Below are positions 36,312-46,317 of a DNA stretch of 64,000 nucleotides, piece after piece. The position numbers and the translations under genes were made by a program. The DNA is taken from positions 3,357,731 through 3,421,730 of the forward strand of contig OX419346.1 in NCBI GenBank assembly GCA_948470475.1, read 5' to 3'. The stretch comes from Galaxea fascicularis (Eukaryota; Cnidaria; Anthozoa; Scleractinia; Euphylliidae). The notes under the pieces are model-generated. The model saw only the letters and a program-made list of their open reading frames with translations. It searched no databases and was not told the origin of the DNA. Each line of letters begins with the position of its first letter. Within the stretch, counting starts at the first letter, position 1.

Positions 36312-38450
36312 ATGGCTAATTCCCCTGTGATAGTAAAAGAACCGGCAGGCCAGTATACGTCTGACTTTCTGAAAGCTTGTGAAGATAACTTTAGCAGAGT
36401 TTATCCCGAGTGCCTGAATTCATCTGACCATGGAACGAACATGTTCCCTGCTGCCTTCAAGTTTGGATACGTGTCGCCACGTGGCGAAGCTTCGGGTGCA
36501 ATTCCCACCAGACCCATCGAGGAAGCCGCTTTTACCGGAGATGCTGCCGAACTTAAAATTTTTGACGTCCTGGAGACGTTTGAGGGAAATACGAAACAGC
36601 CAATGTTTGTCCTATCGAAGTTCATATTCAGAGATTTCGCGGAACAAGTCCTTCGGAAGATGCTTCCGGCTGATCACCCTACTTTAGTCAAATTTCTACA
36701 ATCCGAGGGCGAACTCGACTTCGTCATAGTGCATCGGCGAATTGGCGTCATTCTTATTGAAGTTAAGGCAGCCCAGAAGTTTGAAAAGGCAGACCACCGT
36801 ACAGCAAAAAGACAGTTAAGTAGTGGAGAGGAAATCATCCAGGCTGTTATCCATCGTATTGGAATCAACATACCTGTTTATAAAGTCATTGCAATGCCAA
36901 ATGTGAGTGATCCTGGCCGCATCACTCCAGGTTTCATCAATCTCCGAGAGATTAACGTTGGCAGTCATGATGACTTTCAGAGTTGGTGGACGACACACTT
37001 TCAGGAGGTTGAGTTTGGCAGCAGTGAACAGGAGGGAATACAGAAACTAATTGCCATCCTTGTAGGTCAGAGAAGTGCAGTCAGCTGCCGCGCTAAAGTA
37101 CTCTCGAATGTTTTTAAGAAGATTGACACCCAGAGCTTTCTTAAAAGAAGTTTTGACAAACGTGCCACAGTGAAGGGGCCTAATGTAGTCAGGAAGACAG
37201 CCAATGAACAAGACCTAAGCATCTTAGCGAAACAATTTATGTTTCTGAATCCTGAACAGCAACGCATATGGAATGGCCCTCGTCGACAGTTCTTTTGCGG
37301 TGTTTATGGCAGTGGGAAGACAATTTTGATCCAATTCAAAGCCTTGGAATGTGCACAGAAAGGAGAGACTGTTGTCGTGATGGTTCCACCTCAGCTCGCT
37401 CAACTGTACAATGACTTTTTTGAGGTAAATGGAGTTTCAAGCAAGGTTAATGTTGTTTCTGAAATTCGTGAAGTAATCGATATATTTTTGAGGAATGATT
37501 CCGTAGAGTTTCACCTCTTTGCTGACGAGTGGCAGTTATTTTTGTTACGTTTCTATTCAGTTGAAGTTGAAGAAGTTGAAGAAGGTGAAGAAGGTGAAGA
37601 AGGTGAAGAAGGTGAAGAAGTTGAAGAAGTTGAAGAAGTTGAAGTTGAAGAAGTTGAAGTTCAAGAAGTTGAAGTTCAAGAAGTTGAAGTTCAAGAACTT
37701 GAAGTTGCTCTTGCTCTTAAAAGCGAGCCTGAATTGTTAATCTGGTTTCTAAACGTCCTGATTAGTACATGTAGCTCCTATTGTTGGATTGCTTATGATG
37801 ACAAAGAATGTATTTCCTTACCTTTGGAATTTGATCTCATTAACATGTTACAAACATATATTCAAACGTTTTTGTGCAGTGGTGCATTTTATCATGCTGA
37901 TAGTCTGACGACAAATATGAGATCCACTGCTCAAGTGTACAGTCACTGGAAAAGTACTTTAAAAGGTGAAGAGTGCAGGTTGAAAGTGTGGCACGAGGAG
38001 GCTGCCCATTTTCCCCTAGAGAGATACTGGTCATATCCAGGCTACCTTGGACACCACATTTGTGGACCATCAGTTCTAAAAATGCCTGTCCCAACAAACT
38101 CTTTTAAGGGCATGATTCAAGTGATCAAACAGGAGATTGAATCATGGGCTAAAGATGGTGAGGTATATACCTTCAACAAAGTTGCTGTTCTGGTCATATC
38201 TGAACTACATTGGTTACGGAAAGCCCTTCACGATGAGATGAACAGGGAGCGCATTCCAGTTTGTGAGCGTGGAGAAAGGCGCAATGGAGTAGTGTTGGAG
38301 TTTGGAAATGTTAGTCATTCCTACGAGTGGCCAGTTGTAATTGCTATTTGCACCAGATATGCACAAGAAAATTGTCTCATGTTTTCACGAGCTGTGACAA
38401 GATTGGTTGTACTGTATGTAGATCCCAGCTACTTCAGTGTCCGAGACTGA
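36312..38450 (+). CDS. NERD-like nuclease fused to SF1 helicase
   Basis: A single uninterrupted 712-residue frame. I start it at the ATG at 36,312 (MANSPVIV...); a TTG six bases earlier is not a likely start. Residues about 75-180 look like a NERD/PD-(D/E)XK nuclease: a Gly-Asp-Ala-Ala-Glu start, ELDFVIV with D136, LIEVK with E150 and K152, and Q177. Residues 330-337 are a Walker A (GVYGSGKT). FADEWQ at 403-408 is motif II. TNMRSTAQVY (534 on) fits motif IV. SYEWPVVI (670-677) and FSRAVTRLVVLY (691 on) fit motifs V and VI of UvrD-like SF1 helicases. A Glu/Val/Gly repeat, residues 417-465, splits the helicase core. It has no signal peptide or membrane segment. Prokaryotic NERD-helicases and animal Schlafen proteins have related architectures. 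Function in DNA/RNA surveillance is inference. Confidence 0.75.
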   Translation: MANSPVIVKEPAGQYTSDFLKACEDNFSRVYPECLNSSDHGTNMFPAAFKFGYVSPRGEASGAIPTRPIEEAAFTGDAAELKIFDVLETFEGNTKQPMFVLSKFIFRDFAEQVLRKMLPADHPTLVKFLQSEGELDFVIVHRRIGVILIEVKAAQKFEKADHRTAKRQLSSGEEIIQAVIHRIGINIPVYKVIAMPNVSDPGRITPGFINLREINVGSHDDFQSWWTTHFQEVEFGSSEQEGIQKLIAILVGQRSAVSCRAKVLSNVFKKIDTQSFLKRSFDKRATVKGPNVVRKTANEQDLSILAKQFMFLNPEQQRIWNGPRRQFFCGVYGSGKTILIQFKALECAQKGETVVVMVPPQLAQLYNDFFEVNGVSSKVNVVSEIREVIDIFLRNDSVEFHLFADEWQLFLLRFYSVEVEEVEEGEEGEEGEEGEEVEEVEEVEVEEVEVQEVEVQEVEVQELEVALALKSEPELLIWFLNVLISTCSSYCWIAYDDKECISLPLEFDLINMLQTYIQTFLCSGAFYHADSLTTNMRSTAQVYSHWKSTLKGEECRLKVWHEEAAHFPLERYWSYPGYLGHHICGPSVLKMPVPTNSFKGMIQVIKQEIESWAKDGEVYTFNKVAVLVISELHWLRKALHDEMNRERIPVCERGERRNGVVLEFGNVSHSYEWPVVIAICTRYAQENCLMFSRAVTRLVVLYVDPSYFSVRD
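37560..37706 (+). repeat. In-frame gttgaagaa/ggtgaagaa tandem tract
   Basis: Trinucleotide-multiple units (ggtgaagaa, gttgaagaa, gttcaagaa) repeat about sixteen times inside the helicase ORF. They encode alternating Glu, Val, Gly and Gln. Length change would stay in frame. Confidence 0.85.
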
Positions 38451-38454
38451 AGTG

Positions 38455-38870
38455 TTGTGAGTAGTCGTCTCTCTCAGTGAAAGACTACATTTATTTACTA
38501 TCAGTTAAACTCATAACCAATATATTAGGGGGAAAAGTTCCACCAAACAGGCACAGAGGGTAACCATGACAATCTTTGAAGGAATAGCAACACTTGTAAT
38601 ATGGTTTGACCTCAACGAGACAAGCTGTTTATGCAGCGGTTACTTACCACGCCAAGCCGTTTTTCAACCCGAGTACTAGAAGTCCGTTTTTTTTCCACAG
38701 TATTTCTCGTATTCTGTGTCCGCCATTAATCGGCCATGTTCCTACCGCGCAGTATGAGGCATGGGCCTAGTGAGGTCATACTCGTAACGAAAACCTTCGC
38801 ATTATAAATAAGATCTACTAAAATCGCATGTTTCTTGTCTGTTTTTACCAGTGATAAGTGAATGTAGAGT
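38455..38870. other. 3' flank, no gene seen
   Basis: It contains a cgccattaatcggccatg stretch reminiscent of local MITEs but no clear ends. Confidence 0.4.
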
Positions 38871-38876
38871 TAAAAA

Positions 38877-39193
38877 ATGCCGGGGAAAAGATGTGCATGG
38901 TTGCAGTAATATTGCTGATCTCAATACTGGAGTCTCTTTGCATGGCAGTCCCGTACTAAAGGATACTGCGCGATATTTTGGTGGCGATTTTGCGATTTGT
39001 TCTAAACATTTTAAGTGCTTTGCTTTGGGCGTCCAATGTAGATTCCTGGACATATAAGCAGGAACTCCAGCCAGGGTCGATTCCCAAAATGTGGAAAGAT
39101 ATTGGAGAAGAAAAAACAATTTCGGGAAATCCGGTAGGAAATCCAAGCGAACCAAGTCGAAATCAAGCGAAAAGGATCATAAACAACATGCAA
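38877..39193 (+). pseudogene. Broken THAP-domain exon
   Basis: The ATG at 38,877 gives MPGKRCA. One frame over it continues GCSNIADLNTGVSLHGSP, and further on ICSKHF. In a third frame it gives ELQPGSIPKMWKDIG before a CATGCAA|gtaagc donor at 39,194. This order (C..CSN...H..P...C..HF...PGS.P) matches the THAP zinc-binding DNA-binding domain. It needs two frame changes and appears short between GCSN and CSKH. It is probably a decayed gene or transposon-derived exon. I find no further exons. Confidence 0.5.
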
Positions 39194-39369
39194 GTAAGCC
39201 ATTTAAAGTTAGAATTGAATACTGCCAATAATCGAAATAAAACAGATAATGTATTGGAAAATATAAATACTGAAAAGAGAGAAAGGAAGGTTTACAATCG
39301 TCTGATTTATATTCACAAGTTGAGTAGTATCACAAAAGAAATCAAACAAGACGAGTCAGTTTTCTAATC

Positions 39370-40105
39370 TTGCAGAGCATTTTCAAGGGTGTTGTTTGTT
39401 TATCTTTGTCAGATTCTTTCGTACATAATTACAATGAAAAGGCGAAACTAAGAAGCAAAAATGATTCAAAGTTGAATATGGTTTCTTTTATTGAAGTCCT
39501 AAGAAATTACTAGCACAATTACAGGAAGTAGAAATACAACCACATCAAATCATGGTATGAATCTGCCGTCGAAGTATAAACAATGTTCCCTACAAGGTGG
39601 TCACAAAGTGTTGAAGTATTAAAAGCAGCTCTATGTGTAGGCAGCTGATTTTGCAATATTTTGTTGAAGAATCAGCTACATGTGAGTAGCTCAGCAGACA
39701 TATGACATCACAAAGTAGATGGTGAGTTTTTGCTACTTTTAACAACCCTGTCACAAGTATACTGTATAACTTCACAAGATCAATTGACATAAGTTGAAAA
39801 TGTCAACATTTGTAGGATATCCACTTGTTCACTTTTGGACTAGTGGGAGGAGCACAACAACAACAGCAACATTTTTATTTGTACTCAACTGGAAATTAAA
39901 ATGAACAAAAATAAGCTGAAACAAAATGAGTACATAGTTGCCCAAAAATCATAGTATGGTTTTAATAGCCATATGTGCCATGACATTTGGTAAACTACTG
40001 TGTCAGGTATTTGCAAAAGATTAATTTTTCAACAGTAATAAAGTTACTTTTTCTTGTTGTTGTGGAAGTGGGTAATGAGAATGAGAATGTTAAATATTTA
40101 AACAG
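39370..40105. other. Intergenic, nothing recognised
   Basis: AT-rich DNA with short shadow frames only. Confidence 0.45.
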
Positions 40106-40111
40106 GTATTA

Positions 40112-40685
40112 TAAAGTGCCACTATGATCAAAAAATCATTTTCTTTTTTTCTTCAGATTTTGAAAGTGTGTTTGCTTTACAACTGACTGGCAAAATTTTG
40201 AGCTTTGATTTCTATCCAAAGGCAGTAGCTGTTTATTTCGAGTGTAAGGTTTGGATTTCACGGTCCACCATTACTCACGTTCAAAACTGACCGATTGGTC
40301 TTCAGAGGCTTAGATCTAGGTAAAAGTGACGTCATTTACTCACTAGCTTAAAATTTCAGCGTGTAAACGCAACTTATTATATATGCAAAACACGAGTTTA
40401 AAAATCTGAAAGCCCGGAACTCCTGTGCTGCATATTAATTCAGCCGCATACACACGCATTGCATTCTTAAACCAGTGAGTATCTGACGTCATTTTCTCCT
40501 TGACCCAGCTCTCTCAAGATTTTAAAGTTAGTAATGGCGGACCAATAAATAACAAAATTCCAGTTAAAATAAACGGGTGTCTTTAAATTCAGAACTTAAA
40601 ACTTGGGTCACTTAGTGTTTAGTTAACATAGTTTTGAAATCCAAAGAATGAGGACAACTGTTTTTTGGTCTTAGTAGCACTTTAA
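40112..40685. mobile_element. 570-bp MITE with taaagtg ends
   Basis: It starts taaagtgccactatgatca and ends cttagtagcacttta, which are inverted copies with one or two differences. There is no ORF. A related end (gaactggcactttaag) lies near 44,020-44,036. Confidence 0.6.
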
Positions 40686-41230
40686 GTTAAAATTACTCTA
40701 CAAGCATCTTCTCATCTCTTTTTAGTTTAAGTCCTACTAACATTGTGCACTATCACACTGGACAGGGGGGAGCACTCTGAATTTAAAGTGTCAGGGATGA
40801 TTGAATGGGGGCAAAAATCAAAACTCCCAAAATCCCCAGACCAAAATTTAACCCCCAAAATATCTCATGCCAAATTTCCAAGCAATAAAAATTTCCATAA
40901 AGTATTAAATAATATGAAACATAATAATGGTAATGCAGTGTTTGTGTTTATTTGTTCATCACACCATCTGGAGTAAGACCCTTTTCCACATGTGGTGGTC
41001 ATGCTAACAACACTCAAGACACCCAAGAAGATATTCTGTGGCAACAATAACATTATGCAGAGTGGCAACTCTAAGCAAGACCACCCTGGGCAAGAAAATT
41101 GTAAACAACCCTACAAAGTTATTTACCATGGCTTTGATCACAGCATAAAATATATTTTAATGTCATTCTTGGGTAATTTACCCAGGTTGAAGTGATGAAA
41201 AAAATGTCTACACGACTGTGCAGGTAAACA

Positions 41231-41430
41231 TTGTGTGGTTCCAGAAAATATCCATACCTCCCCGATGGAAGGGATTTTTTCTAACACCTCCCCACCCCTC
41301 TGGAAATCCCAGTAAAACTTCATACATTTCTTCATATTTTTTTATCTTCCAGAACCCCTCATCCCCCAGGAAATTCCAATCCTTCTGTGGGGGAGGGGGG
41401 GGAGTATGGATATTTTCTGGAACTGCACAT
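41231..41430. mobile_element. 200-bp MITE with ttccagaaaatatcc ends
   Basis: tgtgtggttccagaaaatatccat at the left is mirrored by atggatattttctggaactgcaca at the right, flanking C-rich and G-rich inner arms. (Core: ttccagaaaatatccat.) There is no coding content. Confidence 0.8.
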
Positions 41431-41799
41431 TAACTAAAAAACCAAACTCATGAATGCTTCTGCTACTGAAGAGTGATGCAAGATCCTGAATCCCCACCTA
41501 AATCAAACTTCGCTGCTCACGCCCCCTGCCCCAACAGGAAAGCCTGCTTGCAAGCTAAGTTACCCATCTTTTGTTCAACCTGGCCCTGGTGAGAGCTCAG
41601 TTCTTGTCTACATCAAATTGGTCTGAGAAGACTGGTGAATAGCAGCATAGCAACTAGTCATTGCGGTGAGTTTCTGGCAGTCTTTTAGCAACACGGGGTC
41701 AGATCCGTTCGCAAGCGAGAAGCAGACAGAAATAAGTGTGCAACATTTCTAAAAAATGTTTTAACAATGGCGGGCAAGGATATGTAATGACAATTTGTC

Positions 41800-42097
41800 T
41801 TAGTGTATACCACACAAGTGAATAGTACTTTTTGCGCGCACTGATTGGCTTGCTCGTAGGTGATTAGTCAAGTACCATTCACCTCAGAGCAACCGGAGAA
41901 AAACAAAATGGCTTTTGCCGCTACATTTTCACAAAAAAAGTAACTCTTTGGGCCGCTAGTTATTCAGCTTGTGTGGTATATACTAAAACAATTATTCACC
42001 CCAGTGTCAGTGAAAGTGGTGGATATTTACCTCGCTGCTTCGCAGCTCGGTGAATATTCACCACTATTCACCTCCACTGTGGAGAATAATTGTTAAA
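41800..42097. repeat. Second copy of the aaaacaattatt repeat
   Basis: It shares tatactaaaacaattattca, a ccagtg...gtggatattt block and a gaataattgttaa end with 13,020-13,340. The inner part has cgctgcttcgcagctcg, a short palindrome. Confidence 0.65.
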
Positions 42098-42448
42098 TGG
42101 TATCAGTGTGGGAATAGTGTTGATTAAGTGTCTTGTATCTGTTGGGAAAAACAAATTCATTATAGTGGGGTTAGCCTTTAGACATTGAAAGTGGGGGACG
42201 TTACTGCCAATGTACAGGAGGCTGCCGCTGACAGACACCTTGTTCTCTATGACAATTTCTATCTTGATAAACATAAAATGTTACATGTTAAAAGTTATTA
42301 AAAGATCTTAAAGTCCCAATGTTTCAGCTACTAGCATAAGCCTCCTTCGGGGGGTAATAAAAAATATGGCAAAGTGACAAGTTTATTTAAGATCCCTATA
42401 GTTGCCAATAATATAAGAACCTAGTATATGACCTGGCTCACCACAAGT

Positions 42449-42600
42449 CTCCCATAGCTCAGTGGTTAGAGCGTCCAACCGGTATTCTGGAAGGTCATGG
42501 GTTCGACTCCTGTTGGGGGCTCGGAAAATTCTTTTTCCGAGTATATTGACTTGTGAACGCTTCTCCGTTACTTAGAAAAATCTAGTTCTTATCCAATAGA
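42449..42600 (+). mobile_element. tRNA-derived SINE, second family
   Basis: ctcccatagctcagtggtta supplies an A-box and gggttcgactcct a B-box, in a 76-base tRNA-like fold closing with ttgggggctcgg. The region matching the anticodon arm is imperfect. A non-tRNA body (tctttttccgagtatattg, tctagttcttatccaa) continues past it. It is a SINE head and not a working tRNA gene. Confidence 0.65.
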
Positions 42601-44380
42601 GTCAAGGCTCTATACTCTTTGGGCAGGTACAAGCCGTCATCGCGATTGAGTGGACTACTGCACGTGTTAATTTCCCAAGCCTCTAAGAGGCATTGGTTTC
42701 GCCAGCTTGTGCTGGTATGTAATATTCAAGGTGATTCCCACGAGATACTACAGCCAGATTGTAAACGATGTTCGGCGAGTCATCGCTGTTCAGCATCTAC
42801 TAGACAAATTGGCCAAATTTAAACATCCAGTAAATTGCAGATCACTTATTTATAAACAAAATGGTAATAGCCAGCGGGCTGCTTTGAGACACTCTCAGGG
42901 TGCTTGGAAATGGAATCATTTACGACACACTTTTCTTCGATTCTCATAATCATAGCCCTCACTAGAAACAACGGTTGCACAAATTTCAACAGACAGGGAA
43001 TTTTTGTTTGAGGACTTTTTAAATTTACTTGTTCTCTTGTTTTTTTTTTTTTTAAGGCAAAAGCTCTGCACAGTAAATTTTCACTATTTGAAGAACTTGT
43101 TTTCTATGATTAGTGGATTCCGGATTCTGGTTTTCATCGGTTTTTTCCGGTTCCGGATTCCTCATTTTAGGGTTGCCCGACAACAGGCTGGCGTCACCGC
43201 CCAAACACCAAATGGGAATGAACATGAACCGCCAAACAATCGCCAAGCAAACGAACGCCCGAATCCAACCCAAACGGAAGAAACAGACGGCTGAGAGTGC
43301 AGAAAACAGCTATGCTACAAGACGGAAGAAATAAACGTCTGATGGCAGATTTACAGAGTAATATATCACAAAACTGTACTCTACTGACTCTACGTACTGT
43401 ACACACGGTGATCATATCTGGCCTCGCGGACATGATATGCAACACAATTTCACACTATTATCGTTGTACCAACGATTGAATACCGAAGAAGCAAAATTAA
43501 GGTTCTACATACCACCCAAGATATCAAAGTTTCCATCAAATCAACTTTATTTGAAAACATTCCTGCTGAAGCGATTGGTTCGGCAACCTCGTGTCTCTTC
43601 AGTGTTGAAACTGGTTTTATTATGTAGTCGTGACGCATCGGAACCAGAAATCGTCTTTGTGGATATTCGAAAGCATCGACAGTTTCCGTTTGGGCATTAA
43701 CACGAAAAAATATTCTTGAGATGGACTCTCAGCGTACTTATGGAAGAGCAAAATCCATATAGGTGTTGAGTGTTTACTTTGCGAAACGTCGTGAAACGTT
43801 ACGAGTATGACGTCATAACCTGATCTACTGCTGTTAAATTGCGGCCTCAACTGGAACCGGTTTCGGTTAATGGCGGACGAGAAATTCGTAAGTTTGTAGC
43901 AGCTTTTCTCTACCTGAACTGCCATTATATCCAATTTTATTTACATCGAAGAATGTTTTACGATTAGATTGGTTATTCTGTGCGAAAAAATGCGGAAAAA
44001 ATTGATGTCAATTTTCATCGAACTGGCACTTTAAGGTTTTTCCTAAGGCCTCAAAAACAGACCTTTCCTGCAAGGGATCCTTTATTCACGTTTGTAAGAA
44101 ACTCTTAAAATTGAGTATTAAGATGATTTCTGCACAATGTTCGAGCAATAATGGCAAAAATTAAGTTACTAAAAACCCCTCATAGCATGGTAATATTTTG
44201 AATAAAGGTAAGAAGATCCTATCGAGACTTAAGCTCTCAAGCTGACCCCGCAAGAGAAAATTGAACTTGAAGTTATACATATTTCACTTAAAACGGACGT
44301 TTTGCGTTAGTTGAAAACACAGGCATGAAGCATTCTTACGGGGTTTGACATTAAATTTCTCGAGAATGCATGGGAATTTC
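42600..44380. other. Intergenic, MITE scraps
   Basis: There is a T-run at 43,038-43,053. Several short frames overlap without family resemblance. 43,750-44,036 looks like one half of a taaagtg-ended MITE (atggcggacgagaaatt...gcacttta). I see nothing coding. Confidence 0.4.
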
Positions 44381-44432
44381 ATCACGGGGTCACCTGGAGA
44401 AATGAACTACAGTGAGAGGTTTCAAATAGTAT

Positions 44433-44678
44433 TCAAAAGCTCCGGAACCGCTGGGGTCGGATGGCGTAACTGTCCGAGAAATCGCCTTGACCCGGCGCGC
44501 TCCAGAAGAGACCCACCCAATGTTGGCCCGGCAAGTCGATGGGATCGGTGTTGGCAATGGCGCATCGTGGGTAAGGCGCCTGGCAGGGCACCTGATCGGC
44601 TCCGTACACGTCCAGAAAATATCGGCGGATGAAAGGATCGCCTTGGCAGGCTCTTCGCAAGGACGCTGTGTCGTGCAT
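44433..44678 (-). pseudogene. Adenain-like maturation protease, 3' truncated
   Basis: Eighty-one residues from an ATG at 44,678. It contains FLDVYGADQVP, CAIANTD, GQHWVGLF with the catalytic His, and a degenerate FSDSYA acidic segment. These are in the order seen in adenovirus/Polinton cysteine proteases, which mature the capsid. The frame ends before the part that should carry the Gln and Cys, so the enzyme would be inactive. It follows the capsid-like gene, as in many Polintons. It could be a wider C5/Ulp-type protease. Confidence 0.65.
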
Positions 44679-44699
44679 GTCTTCTTGTTTTACACGTCT

Positions 44700-46026
44700 C
44701 CCAAGGGAAGGGGTCCTGGTACCGTCCCACGATTGTCTACTTGGATCAGACTCTCGTCCGTATTATAGAAAAACAGGGCTTGGAGAGTGGGATTGCTGCT
44801 AGTGAAGGTCTCAGTTGGATGTTGATCAGCATCCGTAGCAGGGGTGTGCTGGATTCTCCTCCGTCTTGTATGGCTGTTAGATCGAAAAGGACCATGAAGT
44901 AGCCCTGGTCAAAGACGTCGGGATTCAACAGGTAGGCGTCTCGTTTGCGTTTGCCTGAGGCATTGAGCAGCAAGTCGAAGACCTCGTACTTGTCTTTCAG
45001 GGACCTGGATGCCATTCTGGGAGGTGAAGTTGAAGGGGTTCTTGCCAAAGTGACCTTGGTAGCGCTCGTCTTCCAGCAACACCAGCCAAAACAGACGGGG
45101 AGAGCGACCTCGGAACACATCGTTGATGTCTACTTGGGTTTTATTGGCTGTCAACTAATAATTGTCGCAGCGCATGCGGCGGAAGGGGAAAGTCATGGGA
45201 TTGGCCATGCTGGTCTTTTCCACTTGTTCTTCCATGTACTGCAGAATGTCTTTGACGGGCACGCGGTAAAACACGCGCACGAAGGACTTGTCCACCATCA
45301 CTTCAAAGGACACCTTGTCGCTTGCTGTGGCTGCCGTTCCCGTCCCTTTGGCTTGTACTTCTTCGCCATGAGGGCAAACTCGGGGCTGTTGAACTCGATG
45401 TCGAATTCCACGTCGGTTTTGGGGGGCACATTCTGGTCAATCTGGGTGAAATTGCAGGGCAGGGGACAGACGTTGAGCTCATATTCTCCCGTACCATTCA
45501 CCAGGGCTTTCTGGCGTTTGATGCCGCCCTCGTTGTATTCGGTGGCCTTGGCTTCATCCCCTCCCCACTTCTCCATTTGGCCGGCCACATCTCGGTACCA
45601 ACCTTGACGTTTCAATTTGCCCAGTTCGTCCCACGGGTCGGACTCCAGTAGGGTGCGAAAGTATTCTCGATAGGCCAGATTCACGCCCAAGGCCGACTCG
45701 GTCTCGGCGTTGTTGACTTTGAAGCGCACTTGGCGTATGCAGCTGTAGCCGAAATTGTTGACGGGCCCCACGATGAACTGGCTGGTACTGGAGTGATAGG
45801 CGGGGGCCTTGGCCTCGGCCACCTTGAATTTCACTCGTAAATGGAGTTCCATTTCGCGCGGGCAAAAAGGAAACGGCCGGTCGTCGATGCGGAACTGCAA
45901 CGTGGTGGACGAGTCCGTCAAGGGTTTGATGTCTTCAAACTGCCACTTGTACTCGGTGGCATCGATCTTGCGTTGGGGTCGGTAATCGTACTGACCCTTG
46001 TCGGCTTGCAGACTCAAGGACTCCAT
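44700..46026 (-). pseudogene. Polinton-like capsid protein, frameshifted
   Basis: ATG at 46,026, just after a (GT)n run. The first frame (to 45,298) is about 240 residues with beta-rich sequence (REMELHLRVKFKV, VNNFGYSCIRQVRF). It shifts near 45,320 and goes on as FEVMVDKSFVRVFYRVPV, hits a TAG near 45,155, and continues with RGRSPRLFWLVLLEDERYQG and KNPFNF. It shifts again before SLKDKYEVFDLLL and once more near the C-terminus (ALFFYNTDESLIQVD). The PR..W/V-L...KNPFNF block and the tail pattern recall Polinton major capsid proteins. At least three frameshifts and one stop are present. Confidence 0.6.
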
Positions 46027-46098
46027 GGTGTGTGTGTGTGTCACTCTGACTCCTCGCCAGCCTAACAGGCGCTTGCCTTTTATATCCTTTTTTTTCCT

Positions 46099-46317
46099 TC
46101 AGGGCAATCCTTGAAAACAGTGATTGCTCAGTCGACGGCGGCGGTTTCTTTGTCCCATTCCGGCTTGGGATCCGGAGATGATTTCGGGCAACACGCCCGC
46201 GTTGCGGCCGCCTTGACGGCGAAAGAGTCGTTGCAGAGTGGATAGGAAGGAAGACGCCGTGATGGGCGTGCGACGTTTCTTTTTCTTGCTACCACCACCA
46301 CAACCCAGTTGTATCAT
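46099..46317 (-). CDS. Small basic protein, possible virion core-like
   Basis: Seventy-two residues from an ATG at 46,317. It is intact, with a Gly-rich start (GCGGGSKKKKRR) and Arg clusters (RRQGGR, RNRRRR). It slightly overlaps the end of the upstream gene (stop at about 46,289) and precedes the capsid-like gene. Its size and charge fit a nucleic-acid-binding or core protein of a Polinton-type element, but I see no definite homology. It could be a chance ORF. Confidence 0.4.
   Translation of the reverse strand: MIQLGCGGGSKKKKRRTPITASSFLSTLQRLFRRQGGRNAGVLPEIISGSQAGMGQRNRRRRLSNHCFQGLP

Noticed and set aside
42449..42524. A functional tRNA gene
   Set aside because: The stems are imperfect and a non-tRNA body continues downstream. 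Treated as a SINE head.
45303..45865. Additional overlapping ORFs in the Polinton block
   Set aside because: High GC produces open frames on all strands. Only frames with family motifs were kept.
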